Positions 25,750-35,327 of a stretch of 64,000 nucleotides of DNA are shown here, one piece after another. The translations under genes were made by a program, and so were the position numbers. The stretch's first letter is position 1. Each line of letters begins with the position of its first letter. The stretch lies in NCBI GenBank assembly GCA_045565285.1, contig JBJLFR010000032.1, positions 62,001 to 126,000 of the forward strand, written 5' to 3'. The DNA comes from CACIIZ01 sp045565285 (GTDB lineage: Bacteria > Pseudomonadota > Alphaproteobacteria > Rhodobacterales > Rhodobacteraceae). The notes under the pieces are model-generated. The model searched no databases and was not told where the DNA came from. It saw only the letters and a list, made by a program, of their open reading frames with translations.

Positions 25750-27143
25750 GTAATTTAGGTTTTGTTATGGATGAATCATGGGAGAGAGTAAGAACAGAAC
25801 TTAAATCCAAACTAGGTCATGACATTTACAAAAATTGGATTGAAACGCTTTATCTTGTTAAAATAGAAGGGAAAACAGCTCATTTCAATGTCCCTAGTAG
25901 CTTTATTGCTAATTGGATAGAGAGAAATTATGGAGATAAAATAATTGAGTCATTTAATAATGAAAAAATTTATATTGAAAATCTATTATTTGATTATAAA
26001 AGCCAAGTATCATTATCTAATCCTAAAGAAAGTGAAAGAGATCAAATTAATGATAAGAATTTTTCTAATTTTAAAAAAAATAAAGAGAATAAGAATATTG
26101 AATTACCATCATCTCCTTTAGATAAAAGGTTTACTTTCGACAAATTTGTAGTTGGTAAACCTAATGAATTAGCTCATGCTGCTGCAAAAAGAGTTTCTGA
26201 AAGTGGACCTGTTACTTTCAATCCTTTATTTTTATATGGTGGTGTCGGTTTAGGAAAAACTCATTTGATGCATGCTATTGCATGGCAAATAAAAGAAATC
26301 AACCCTAGATCTAGAATGCTTTATCTTTCAGCTGAACAATTTATGTATAGATTTGTACAGGCATTGAGATTTAAAGATATGTATGGATTTAAAGAAATAT
26401 TCAGATCTGTTGATATTCTTATGGTTGATGATGTTCAGTTTATTGCAGGGAAAGAAAGTACTCAAGATGAATTTTTCCACACATTTAATGCACTTGTGGA
26501 ACAAGGCAAGCAGTTAGTCATTTCAGGAGATAGAGCACCTGGAGAAATTGATGGACTTGAAGAAAGAATAAAATCAAGACTTGCATGGGGACTAGTTGTA
26601 GATCTGCATCCAACTGACTATGAGCTAAGACTTGGAATTCTTCAATCCAAAGTTGAAATTCAAAGTAAACTCCATCCCGGAATAACTATAAATAATGGTA
26701 TTTTAGAATTTTTGGCGCATAGAATATCTTCTAATGTGAGGGTTTTGGAAGGATCTTTGACTAGATTATTTGCCTATGCATCTTTAGTAGGTAGGACAAT
26801 TAATATTGATATGGCTCAAGAATGTTTAGCTGATATTTTAAGAATATCTGAAAGAAAAGTTACCATAGAAGAGATTATAAGAAAAGTTGCAGACCATTAT
26901 AACTTGAGAATGAGTGATATGATTTCTGCTAGGAGATCAAGAGTGATTTCGAGACCTAGACAATTAGCAATGTTTTTAGCAAAAAATTTAACTTCTAAAT
27001 CTTTACCTGAAATTGGAAGAAGATTTGGAGGAAGAGATCATACTACTGTAATACATGCGGTTAAAAAGATAGAGGAATTAAGAAACAAAGATTTACAAAT
27101 AGCAGAGGAAGTAGAGATCCTGAGAAGGATGTTAGAGGCATGA
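25746..27143 (+). CDS. dnaA: Chromosomal replication initiator protein DnaA
   Basis: AAA+ initiator that binds DnaA boxes and melts oriC. The ATG at 25746 overlaps the rhodanese stop and has GGA 7 nt upstream, giving 465 residues. Domain I (WERVRTELKSKLGHDIYKNWI) is followed by a variable Asn/Lys-rich domain II (about 90-125). Walker A (GGVGLGKTH, 165-173), Walker B (ILMVDDVQF) and the C-terminal DnaA signature (GRRFGGRDHTTVIHAV) follow. The frame could begin at 25713, but that start lies inside the rhodanese gene without a ribosome site. dnaN follows after 63 nt. Confidence 0.98.
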   Translation: MSNLGFVMDESWERVRTELKSKLGHDIYKNWIETLYLVKIEGKTAHFNVPSSFIANWIERNYGDKIIESFNNEKIYIENLLFDYKSQVSLSNPKESERDQINDKNFSNFKKNKENKNIELPSSPLDKRFTFDKFVVGKPNELAHAAAKRVSESGPVTFNPLFLYGGVGLGKTHLMHAIAWQIKEINPRSRMLYLSAEQFMYRFVQALRFKDMYGFKEIFRSVDILMVDDVQFIAGKESTQDEFFHTFNALVEQGKQLVISGDRAPGEIDGLEERIKSRLAWGLVVDLHPTDYELRLGILQSKVEIQSKLHPGITINNGILEFLAHRISSNVRVLEGSLTRLFAYASLVGRTINIDMAQECLADILRISERKVTIEEIIRKVADHYNLRMSDMISARRSRVISRPRQLAMFLAKNLTSKSLPEIGRRFGGRDHTTVIHAVKKIEELRNKDLQIAEEVEILRRMLEA

Positions 27144-27206
27144 TATAAAAATTAATTGAATAATTAATATGTTTTGTTTTATTATATATATATTTGGAAA
27201 ACTTAA

Positions 27207-28325
27207 ATGAAAGCTAGCATTGAGCATACAGAACTTTTAAAAGCTATGGCTAGAGTGCAGTCTATAGTTGAAAGAAGAACTACTATACCTATTTTATCTA
27301 ACGTTCTTATTGAAGCTAAGGATTCTTGTTTATACCTAAGAACTACAGATTTAGATATTGAAGTTTTAGATAAAGTAGCAGCAGTAATAGAAACACCAGG
27401 TTCTCTTACTGTTGGGGCTAACACACTTTATGAGATTGTTAGAAAGTTACCAGATGGGTCAAGAGTGGAATTTTTAAATGATTTTGGTTCAAGTCAATTA
27501 GAAATTACTGCTTCAAGATCAAAATTTTTTCTTTCAACATTACCTAAAGAAGATTTCCCAGTAATGGCTTCAGAGGAATATGATTTTGAATTTTCTTTAA
27601 AAGCAAGTGTAATCAAGAGGCTTTTTGATAAGTCCAAATTTGCAATGTCTTCTGAAGAAACTAGATATTATTTAAATGGTGTTTATCTTCACCCATGCAC
27701 AGAAAACGAAAAAAATATTTTAAGGGCTGTTGCTACTGATGGTCATAGGTTAGCTCAAATCGATATAGAAAACCCCGGATTAAATGATAACTTTTCTGGT
27801 ATAATTGTACCTAAGAAAACTGTTTCAGAGTTAAGAATGGTTCTAGAAAATGAAAATGATAATATTTCTATATCTATTTCAGATAATAAGATAAGATTTT
27901 CTAATAATTCTTTAACATTAACCTCTAAAATAGTTGATGGTACTTTTCCAGATTATAAGAGGGTAATTCCTTCAGATAATGATAAAAAATTACAGGTAAA
28001 CGCAGCTGAATTTTCTGAAGCTGTAGATAGAGTTTCTACAGTCAGTTCAGAAAGATCTAGAGCAGTAAAACTTACCTTAAGCTCTGGAAGATTACATCTT
28101 TCGGTGAATTCTCCTGAAAATGGAAAAGCAGAAGATGAGATGCTTGTTGATTATCATTATGAAGATCTGGAAATAGGTTTTAATGCAAGATATTTACAGG
28201 AGTTGACCTCACAAGTAGATGGAAAAAATGTAGAGTTCAGCTTCAAATCATCTGGTGATCCTGCGTTAATGAGGGATATAGATGATGAAGGCGCAATTTA
28301 TGTTGTAATGCCAATGAGAGTCTAA
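27207..28325 (+). CDS. dnaN: DNA polymerase III beta sliding clamp
   Basis: Ring-shaped processivity factor. The 372 residues form three clamp repeats, with RTTIPILSNVLIEAKD near the start, RAVATDGHRLAQ in the middle and the terminal YVVMPMRV typical of the clamp C-terminus. TTGGAAAAC stands upstream of the ATG. It is part of dnaA-dnaN-recF-gyrB; recF starts 15 nt downstream. Confidence 0.98.
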   Translation: MKASIEHTELLKAMARVQSIVERRTTIPILSNVLIEAKDSCLYLRTTDLDIEVLDKVAAVIETPGSLTVGANTLYEIVRKLPDGSRVEFLNDFGSSQLEITASRSKFFLSTLPKEDFPVMASEEYDFEFSLKASVIKRLFDKSKFAMSSEETRYYLNGVYLHPCTENEKNILRAVATDGHRLAQIDIENPGLNDNFSGIIVPKKTVSELRMVLENENDNISISISDNKIRFSNNSLTLTSKIVDGTFPDYKRVIPSDNDKKLQVNAAEFSEAVDRVSTVSSERSRAVKLTLSSGRLHLSVNSPENGKAEDEMLVDYHYEDLEIGFNARYLQELTSQVDGKNVEFSFKSSGDPALMRDIDDEGAIYVVMPMRV

Positions 28326-28340
28326 AAGTTTATAAAATTT

Positions 28341-29441
28341 GTGGATATTCTAAATTTAAAACAGTTGAAATTGAGAAATTTTCGTTCTCATAAAAGTATA
28401 GATTTAGACTTTAGTTCACAATTTATTTATTTTTCTGGTCCAAATGGGGCTGGAAAAACAAACATTTTAGAAGCAATTTCATTGTTTTCACCAGGTCGTG
28501 GTTTACGAGGGGCAAGCATTAATGATCTTACCCTTAGTAAGAGCGAAGCATTATGGAAATTATCTTCTCTATTTAAGATTTCAAATGTTTTAATGGAAAT
28601 AGAAATAGGTTTAGATAATAAAGGTAAAAAAGTTTTAATGGTTGATGGGAAAAAAAAACCACTAATTTATTTAACTGAAATATTAAAAATTATATGGATA
28701 ACACCATTAATGGATCGTTTATGGATTGGAGGATCTAGTGAAAGAAGACGCTTTATAGATAGATTGGTTATGAATTTTTTTCCAGACCATGCAAAAAACT
28801 GTATACTTTATGATCAAGCCTTAAAAAAAAGAAATTTGCTTTTTAAAGAAAATGTAAAAGATATTGCATGGTTTTTGGCAGTAGAAAAACAAATAGCAGA
28901 AATTGGATATTTAATAGATAAGCATAGAAGAGAAGTAATTGATATACTTGCAGAAATGCAAATTAGTATGAAAAACAAGGGATATTTTCCTATTTTAAAA
29001 ATAGAATTTGATACTTATCCTATAAAAAATGGTGATTATTTGTATGAAGAACTACAAAAATCAAGAAAAGCCGATTTTAACGCAAAAAGGACTTTAATTG
29101 GTCCTCATAAGACAGATTTTCTTGTAAATCACAGCATCAAAAACATTCAAGCCAAAAATTGTTCAACTGGTGAGCAAAAATCACTTTTACTTTCACTATT
29201 TATCTTAAGTTCTTTGGCTATTTCAAAAAAATTTGGTAAACCACCTATTATTCTTTTAGATGAAATAGTAGCACACTTAGATAAAGAAAATTTATCAATT
29301 TTTTTAGATCAATTAATCAGCATAAATGCACAAATATTTGCTACTGGCACAGATAGAAAAAATTTAGATAATTTACCAGTTGACTGTTCATCATATTCGC
29401 TAGATTGGAATAATGGTAAAAGCAAAGTTTTTTTGAGTTAA
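28341..29441 (+). CDS. recF: DNA replication/repair protein RecF
   Basis: ABC-type ATPase that loads RecA at gapped DNA with RecO and RecR. The 366 residues begin KQLKLRNFRSHKSIDLDF, with Walker A GPNGAGKTNILEAI (about 34-47), ABC signature CSTGEQKSLLLSL and Walker B PIILLDEIVAHLD. The start codon is GTG, with no strong ribosome site. It lies between dnaN and gyrB as in many bacteria. Confidence 0.97.
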   Translation: MDILNLKQLKLRNFRSHKSIDLDFSSQFIYFSGPNGAGKTNILEAISLFSPGRGLRGASINDLTLSKSEALWKLSSLFKISNVLMEIEIGLDNKGKKVLMVDGKKKPLIYLTEILKIIWITPLMDRLWIGGSSERRRFIDRLVMNFFPDHAKNCILYDQALKKRNLLFKENVKDIAWFLAVEKQIAEIGYLIDKHRREVIDILAEMQISMKNKGYFPILKIEFDTYPIKNGDYLYEELQKSRKADFNAKRTLIGPHKTDFLVNHSIKNIQAKNCSTGEQKSLLLSLFILSSLAISKKFGKPPIILLDEIVAHLDKENLSIFLDQLISINAQIFATGTDRKNLDNLPVDCSSYSLDWNNGKSKVFLS

Positions 29442-29516
29442 AAATTTAATTAATTATATTTTTCAAATACGTGACATATCAAAATAAATTTAGTAGTGTG
29501 ATAAAGAGGTAGAAAT

Positions 29517-31928
29517 TTGATAAACGAGCAGAAAAATAATAATTATGATGCAGACTCTATAAAAGTCCTTAAGGGGTTAGAGGCTGTAAAAAAACGTCCT
29601 GGTATGTATATTGGTGATACAGACGACGGTTCTGGACTCCATCACATGGTTTATGAAGTAGTTGATAATTGCGTAGATGAAGCATTAGCGGGACATTGTT
29701 CCGAGATAAGTGTATCATTATTTGATGAATCAATAGTAACGGTTAAGGATAATGGTAGAGGAATACCCACTGATATTCATCCTGAAGAAGGTATATCTGC
29801 AGCTGAAGTAATAATGACTCAATTACATGCTGGAGGTAAATTTGATCAAAACTCCTATAAGGTTTCTGGTGGTCTCCATGGAGTGGGCGTTTCTGTAGTT
29901 AATGCACTCTCAGAATACTTAAAATTAACTATTTGGAGAGATGGTAAAGAGCATTGTGCAATTTTTAATAATGGAAATACCACTAATAAACTAGAAATAG
30001 TTGGTACATCAAATTCAACTACAGGAACTGAAGTAACTTTTCAACCTTCTACGGATATTTTTACAAATATTAACTTTAATTTTAAAACATTAGAGTCAAG
30101 ACTGCGTGAACTAGCTTTTTTAAATGCTGGATTAAGTATTAAGCTTATCGATAATAGAAATAATCAACTCAAAAAATTAAATATGCTTTATGAAGGCGGA
30201 GTAAGTGAATTTGTAAAATTTATAGATAAATCCAGAACACCTTTAATTAGTAAACCCATTTTTATATCAGGTCAAAGGGATAACATTCAGATAGATGCAG
30301 CACTTTGGTGGAATGATGGATATAATGAAAATGTTTTTCCATTTACCAACAATATTCCTCAAAGAGATGGTGGCACTCATCTTGCTGGGCTGAGAGGTGC
30401 TTTAACACGAACAATTAATTCTTACTTTACTCAAAAACTTACAAGTAAAAAAGAAAAAATATCCTTATCTGGAGATGATTCTAGAGAAGGCTTTACTTGC
30501 GTATTATCAATAAAAGTTCCTGATCCCAAATTTTCTTCTCAAACCAAAGATAAATTAGTTTCTTCCGAAGTTAGACCAGCAGTTGAAAGTTTTTTAAGTG
30601 AAAAAATTTCAGAATGGTTTGAAGAAAATCCTGCAGAAGCAAAAATTGTTATATCAAAAATAGTTGAATCTGCTTTAGCAAGAGAAGCTGCTAGAAAAGC
30701 TAGGGAGTTAACACGTAGAAAGAGTGCCTTGGATGTTGCTAACTTACCAGGTAAACTTGCAGATTGTCAGGAAAAAGATCCAACAAAATCAGAACTTTTT
30801 ATTGTAGAGGGTGATAGTGCAGGTGGTAGTGCTAAGCAAGGAAGAACTAGAGTCAATCAGGCAGTATTACCATTAAGAGGAAAAATTCTTAATGTAGAAA
30901 AGGCAAGAACTGACCGTATGCTTTCTAGCCAAGAAATTGGTACTTTAATAACAGCATTAGGTACTGGTATAGCAGACGATTTTAATATTGAAAAACTTAG
31001 GTATCATAAGATTATTATAATGACTGATGCAGATGTAGACGGAGCTCATATTAGAACGCTTCTCTTAACTTTTTTTTATCGTAGAATGCAGGATTTAGTA
31101 AAAGCTGGATATTTATATATTGCACAACCACCCTTATATAAGGTGAATAAGGGTAAATCAGAAGTTTATTTAAAAGATGATTTGGCTCTTCAAAATTATC
31201 TTATAGATATGGGTATTGAGGACTCTTCTTTAAATATTAATAATGGAACAATAGTAGCCGGATCAGATTTGCAGAGGGTAGTCAATTTAACAAAAAAAAT
31301 AAAGAAAATCTTAGAAAATTTTCCTTCTAACATACCAAGTTTTATTTTTGAACAAGTTGCTATGGCTGGTGCTTTATCAAAAAACTTTTTAGAAGATGAT
31401 GCTATTAAAGCTGAAAATAGCATATCCAAAAGGCTTGATTATATATCTTCTGAGCATGAAAAGGGCTGGATATGTAAATATACAAAAGAAAAAGATTTGG
31501 AAATATATAGAACACTTAGAGGGGTAAAAAATATTTATTTAATTGAAAATGATCTTTTGCAAAAAAAAGAGGCTGCCTTACTTGATAGCCTGAGTAATGA
31601 TATGCTTGAAATTTTTGACAAAGAAGTTGTTTTTACCAAAAAAGATAAAATCTTTAAATTACATTCGCCTTCTGAATTTTTGAACCTAATTTTGAAACAA
31701 GGGGAAAAAGGACTATCTCTTCAAAGATATAAAGGATTAGGTGAAATGAATGCAGATCAGCTTTGGGAAACTACTTTAGACCCAGATTCCAGAACATTGT
31801 TACAAGTGAAAATAGAACAATCCGCAGAAGAAGGAACTACTTTTTCAGATTTAATGGGTGATGATGTGGAACCAAGAAGGTTGTTTATTCAAGAGCAAGC
31901 ATTAAATGTTTCAAATCTTGATTTTTAA
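29517..31928 (+). CDS. gyrB: DNA gyrase subunit B
   Basis: ATPase subunit of gyrase, introducing negative supercoils. The 803 residues carry the GHKL ATP site (EVVDNCVDEALAG, DNGRGIP, GGLHGVGVSVVNALS), the Toprim segment FIVEGDSAGGSAKQGR and MTDADVDGAHIRTLLLTFF, and the C-terminal LQRYKGLGEMNADQLWETT. The start is TTG at 29517, with GAGGT 6 nt upstream. Length matches the family. Its last 4 nt overlap the convergent EamA gene. Confidence 0.98.
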   Translation: MINEQKNNNYDADSIKVLKGLEAVKKRPGMYIGDTDDGSGLHHMVYEVVDNCVDEALAGHCSEISVSLFDESIVTVKDNGRGIPTDIHPEEGISAAEVIMTQLHAGGKFDQNSYKVSGGLHGVGVSVVNALSEYLKLTIWRDGKEHCAIFNNGNTTNKLEIVGTSNSTTGTEVTFQPSTDIFTNINFNFKTLESRLRELAFLNAGLSIKLIDNRNNQLKKLNMLYEGGVSEFVKFIDKSRTPLISKPIFISGQRDNIQIDAALWWNDGYNENVFPFTNNIPQRDGGTHLAGLRGALTRTINSYFTQKLTSKKEKISLSGDDSREGFTCVLSIKVPDPKFSSQTKDKLVSSEVRPAVESFLSEKISEWFEENPAEAKIVISKIVESALAREAARKARELTRRKSALDVANLPGKLADCQEKDPTKSELFIVEGDSAGGSAKQGRTRVNQAVLPLRGKILNVEKARTDRMLSSQEIGTLITALGTGIADDFNIEKLRYHKIIIMTDADVDGAHIRTLLLTFFYRRMQDLVKAGYLYIAQPPLYKVNKGKSEVYLKDDLALQNYLIDMGIEDSSLNINNGTIVAGSDLQRVVNLTKKIKKILENFPSNIPSFIFEQVAMAGALSKNFLEDDAIKAENSISKRLDYISSEHEKGWICKYTKEKDLEIYRTLRGVKNIYLIENDLLQKKEAALLDSLSNDMLEIFDKEVVFTKKDKIFKLHSPSEFLNLILKQGEKGLSLQRYKGLGEMNADQLWETTLDPDSRTLLQVKIEQSAEEGTTFSDLMGDDVEPRRLFIQEQALNVSNLDF

Positions 31929-32800
31929 TAGTGTTTTTTATTTGTAGATTGATGAATAATTATTAAAGCAATTGTAATAAATATAATACCTAAAATATCA
32001 TTATTATTTATTTCTTCATTTAGAACAATATAAGCTATGACTACCCCTGTTGGTGGTGTTAGAAAATGAAAAGAAGATGCCATCATTACACCAATATTTT
32101 TGACCAAATTAAACCAAATTATTGTTGCAATTAAGCCTGGAAAAAAACAAGTATATATAAAAGATATTATAAAAATATTTGAAAAATTTATAATCCAATC
32201 TTCAAATATAAATGATAGTAAAATTAATGGAATTCCACCTACAATCATCTGAATGGAAACAAATGGTAAGATTTGTTCTTTTGTTGAAAAACCATCTTTT
32301 ATTATGAAAGTAGCTATTGATAATGCAATTACTGCAATTAAACATAATAATAATCCATATAAATTTAAATTTAAAGTAATTTTTGGGGCTAAAATTATCC
32401 AGCAACCAAAAAATCCAACAATAATTCCAATTATAATCAAAAAATGTATTTTATCTTTTTTTATAAAAAATGAAATTATTGCAACAAATATAGGTAGTAG
32501 ACTTGCCACAATTACTGCAAGATAAGCATCAATTTCATTCATTGCTAAAAAATTTAGTCCTAAATATAAAGTATTTTGACAAATACCAAATAATAAAACG
32601 AATTTCCATTCATTACGATTTAAATTAATTTTTTTAAAAAAAATACTATTGATTGAAAGACCAATAGCTCCAGTTAATAAAAACCTTAATCCTAGAATTA
32701 ATAGAGGGGGAGAACTGCTAACCAGTATTTTTGCAGAAGTAAAAGCACTAGACCACATAAAAACGAAGATTAATCCCATAACTAGAGATTTTAAATTCAT
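31925..32800 (-). CDS. EamA/DMT-family transporter
   Basis: Inner-membrane permease of the drug/metabolite transporter superfamily, 291 residues with about ten predicted helices in two EamA repeats. The first repeat begins FVFMWSSAFTSAKILV and has ILGLRFLLTGAIGL; the second ends with PPTGVVIAYIVLNEEI, a family feature. Substrate cannot be read from sequence; members export amino acids or metabolites. It lies downstream of the HU gene on the same strand, past a terminator-like hairpin. Confidence 0.88.
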   Translation of the reverse strand: MNLKSLVMGLIFVFMWSSAFTSAKILVSSSPPLLILGLRFLLTGAIGLSINSIFFKKINLNRNEWKFVLLFGICQNTLYLGLNFLAMNEIDAYLAVIVASLLPIFVAIISFFIKKDKIHFLIIIGIIVGFFGCWIILAPKITLNLNLYGLLLCLIAVIALSIATFIIKDGFSTKEQILPFVSIQMIVGGIPLILLSFIFEDWIINFSNIFIISFIYTCFFPGLIATIIWFNLVKNIGVMMASSFHFLTPPTGVVIAYIVLNEEINNNDILGIIFITIALIIIHQSTNKKHY

Positions 32801-32818
32801 AATTTTAAGGAAATTAAA

Positions 32819-32847
32819 CCAAAACCACTTTCTTCAAGTGGTTTTGG
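32819..32847 (-). terminator. Probable intrinsic terminator after the HU gene
   Basis: A perfect 12-bp inverted repeat (CCAAAACCACTT and its complement) encloses a 5-nt loop between the HU stop and the EamA start. On the minus strand it is followed by TTTAATTT, a modest U-rich tail. Termination is likely but may be partial. Confidence 0.75.
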
Positions 32848-32858
32848 TAGTCATAAAA

Positions 32859-33158
32859 TTAAGGATTAATAACATCCTTTAAGGCTTTAGCGATAGAAAC
32901 TTTAACAACTCTATCAGCTGGTTTTTTCATTTGTTCTCCAGTAGCCGGGTTTCTAACCATTCTTTCTGGGCGGGCTCTGCATGAAAATTTTCCTATTCCT
33001 GGCAAAGTTACAGCTCCTCCAGCTGCTACTTCCTTACTAATAATTGCAGAAAGTGCATCTATCATTCTGTTTGCAGAAGCTTTATCTGAACCAACAGATT
33101 CAGCTAAGTTGGCTACGAGTTGACTTTTTGTCATTGGTTTATTTGTCATATTTTCCAC
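32859..33158 (-). CDS. HU-family DNA-binding protein
   Basis: Small histone-like nucleoid protein, 99 residues. N-terminal helices (KSQLVANLAESVGSDKASANRMIDAL) are followed by the beta-arm region with GKFSCRARPERMVRNPATGE, which holds the conserved RxGRNPxTG-type motif as MVRNPATGE. It binds and bends DNA. The pattern ends with VKVSIAKALKDVIN, like the VxF(K)xxKxLK(x)xIN end of HU. Upstream about 240 nt are free of genes; a terminator-like hairpin follows. Confidence 0.92.
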   Translation of the reverse strand: MENMTNKPMTKSQLVANLAESVGSDKASANRMIDALSAIISKEVAAGGAVTLPGIGKFSCRARPERMVRNPATGEQMKKPADRVVKVSIAKALKDVINP

Positions 33159-33340
33159 CCTTTTTAAACTCTTTATATTAGACTGTTATTTGTCTTCTTA
33201 TTAAGTACAATGTTTTAGTAGGTAAATTCAATGATTGATTTGAATTTAATGCAATTTTTTTTATAAATTTAATAAAAAACTAAAATTATGAAGTGATCTA
33301 AATAAATCTTTTCTAAAAGTTTAAATCATTATATCATATA

Positions 33341-33375
33341 AAAAAGGGATTAATTTTAAAAATTAACCCCTTTTA
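33341..33375 (-). terminator. Intrinsic terminator of amtB
   Basis: On the minus strand AAAGGGGTTAAT and ATTAATCCCTTT form a 12-bp stem (one G-U pair) with a short A/T loop and a run of six T after it. It lies about 20 nt past the amtB stop. Confidence 0.85.
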
Positions 33376-33397
33376 TCTTTATTAAAGTAGAGTGTTA

Positions 33398-34738
33398 TTA
33401 ACTTTTAGAAAAATCTGGATAAGCATCCATCCCTAACTCGGTAGTATCCAAACCAGTTAATTCATCCTCTTCGCTAACTCTAATACCCATTAAAGCATCT
33501 AAAATATACCATATCACTAATGATAAAATGAATATGAATAAACAAATAGAAACTGTTCCAATTATTTGGGCACTAACACTTCCGCCAGAAAATATAACTG
33601 CAATGGTACCCCATATACCTGCAATACCATGGACTGAAATAGCACCGACAACATCGTCTATTTTAAGTTTATCCAGCATAGGTACAGCAAATACTACTAT
33701 TATCCCGCCAATTGCTCCAATAATTGTAGCACCACCAATAGATGGTGCAAGAGGTTCAGCTGTTATAGATACCAATCCTGCAAGAGCACCGTTTAAAACC
33801 ATTGTAAGATCTATTTTCTTATACATTACTTGGGTAAGAATTAGTGCTGCAAGAGCACCACCAGCAGCTGCAGTATTTGTATTTGTAAATATCCTTGAAA
33901 CATCAGCTGCATCTCCAATAGTACCTAAAGCAAGTTGAGATCCTCCGTTAAATCCAAACCAACCTAACCATAAAATAAATGTACCTAAAGTTGCTAAGGG
34001 CATATTTGAACCAGGCATTGGAGTAACACTCCCATCATCTTTATATTTACCAATTCTTGGACCTAGTACTATAGCCCCTGCAAGTGCTGCTGAAGCGCCT
34101 GCAGCATGTACTAAAGTAGAACCTGCAAAATCAGAAAAGCCTAATTCATTGAGCCAGCCGCCGCCCCACTGCCACGAGGCCTCAATTGGGTATAAAAATG
34201 CAGTTAATAAAACTGTAAAAATCAAAAAAGGCCATAATTTCATTCTTTCAGCTATAGTTCCAGAAACAATTGAAGCAGTTGTTGCGCAAAACATAAGTTG
34301 AAAAAAGAAATCTGAACCCACAGAGGCATAACTAATGTCCCCAATTTGCTCAACTGCTGCACCAACAGGTTCGAGACTAGTCAGTGAAAAAATTGGACCT
34401 AAATACCCTGATATCAACCAGCTTCCTTCTTTTAAATCTCCTGGATACATAAGATTATAGCCAACTAAAAAATATGCTATTGCTGCTATTGAAAACAGAG
34501 CAATATTTTTTGTTAGTTGTGTTGTTACGTTTTTTGATCTAACTAGTCCTGCTTCTAGCATAGCAAACCCAGCTGCCATCCACATTACTAAAAAACCACC
34601 GATTAAAAATAATAATGTGTTTAGTACGAATACACCATGTGCAGAAACTAAATCAGAATTAGCTTCTTCCGCATATAAAATTGTTGTAGATAGTATGCAG
34701 ATAAATGCACTAATTAAAATTTTAAATAAACTTAACAT
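33398..34738 (-). CDS. amtB: Ammonium transporter AmtB
   Basis: Trimeric inner-membrane ammonium channel. The 446 residues have a cleavable-looking signal sequence (to about residue 23, LYA-EE) and eleven helices. The pore histidines are seen in GSTLVHAAGASAAL and AISVHGIAGIWG, and GFAMLEAGLVRSKN, FILWLGWFGFNGGS and NTNTAAAGGALAAL are family motifs. It follows the P-II gene by 26 nt, the standard glnK-amtB operon, in which P-II plugs the channel when nitrogen is ample. Confidence 0.98.
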   Translation of the reverse strand: MLSLFKILISAFICILSTTILYAEEANSDLVSAHGVFVLNTLLFLIGGFLVMWMAAGFAMLEAGLVRSKNVTTQLTKNIALFSIAAIAYFLVGYNLMYPGDLKEGSWLISGYLGPIFSLTSLEPVGAAVEQIGDISYASVGSDFFFQLMFCATTASIVSGTIAERMKLWPFLIFTVLLTAFLYPIEASWQWGGGWLNELGFSDFAGSTLVHAAGASAALAGAIVLGPRIGKYKDDGSVTPMPGSNMPLATLGTFILWLGWFGFNGGSQLALGTIGDAADVSRIFTNTNTAAAGGALAALILTQVMYKKIDLTMVLNGALAGLVSITAEPLAPSIGGATIIGAIGGIIVVFAVPMLDKLKIDDVVGAISVHGIAGIWGTIAVIFSGGSVSAQIIGTVSICLFIFILSLVIWYILDALMGIRVSEEDELTGLDTTELGMDAYPDFSKS

Positions 34739-34764
34739 TTAAACCTCTATTCTTTAGTAATTGA

Positions 34765-35103
34765 TTAAATTGCATTTTCACCGGTTTCACCGGTTCTAAT
34801 TCGTATAGCTTCTTCTACACTCAGTACAAAAATTTTCCCGTCCCCTATTTTACCAGTTTTTGCTGTTTCTGAAATTATATCAGTAGCTTTTGAGACATTG
34901 TCATCAGGGACAACTAATTCAAGTCGAATTTTAGGAATGTAGTTAACTACATACTCAGCTCCCCTATACATTTCTGTATGACCGGCTTGTCTGCCATACC
35001 CTTTGATTTCTGAAACCATTAAACCTTGAACACCAATTTCGGTTAGCTTTTCTCTAACTTCTTCAAGCTTGAATGGTTTAATAACTGCAATAATAAGTTT
35101 CAT
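34765..35103 (-). CDS. glnK: Nitrogen regulatory protein P-II (GlnK type)
   Basis: Trimeric signal protein sensing 2-oxoglutarate and ATP/ADP. The 112 residues show the T-loop GRQAGHTEMYRGAEYVVNYIPK with Tyr51 for uridylylation, and KTGKIGDGKIFVL (B-loop). Its place before amtB indicates the GlnK role of gating AmtB. Uridylylation implies a GlnD elsewhere. I saw no convincing NtrC or -24/-12 promoter in the 224 nt upstream, in keeping with absence of rpoN from its usual place. Confidence 0.96.
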   Translation of the reverse strand: MKLIIAVIKPFKLEEVREKLTEIGVQGLMVSEIKGYGRQAGHTEMYRGAEYVVNYIPKIRLELVVPDDNVSKATDIISETAKTGKIGDGKIFVLSVEEAIRIRTGETGENAI

Positions 35104-35327
35104 AAGATCTCCTTAATTTTAAAATCTATTAAACAGTTATCTCTAAAAAAATTGAATCAAAGTTAAATTAAAAATTATTAAAATAAATAAATTAAAATTG
35201 TTTAATAATTATACAAAAATTTTTAGTTGGTTAACTTTTAATCAAATCAAAATTGGGATTTTAAATTGATGTGGATTGCTTTATGCATAAGTTCAAGAAA
35301 AAAAAATTATTTACCTGACAAAAAATT

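Noticed and set aside
33528..33938. 136-codon plus-strand frame opposite amtB
   Set aside because: It is the antisense shadow of the conserved AmtB helices.
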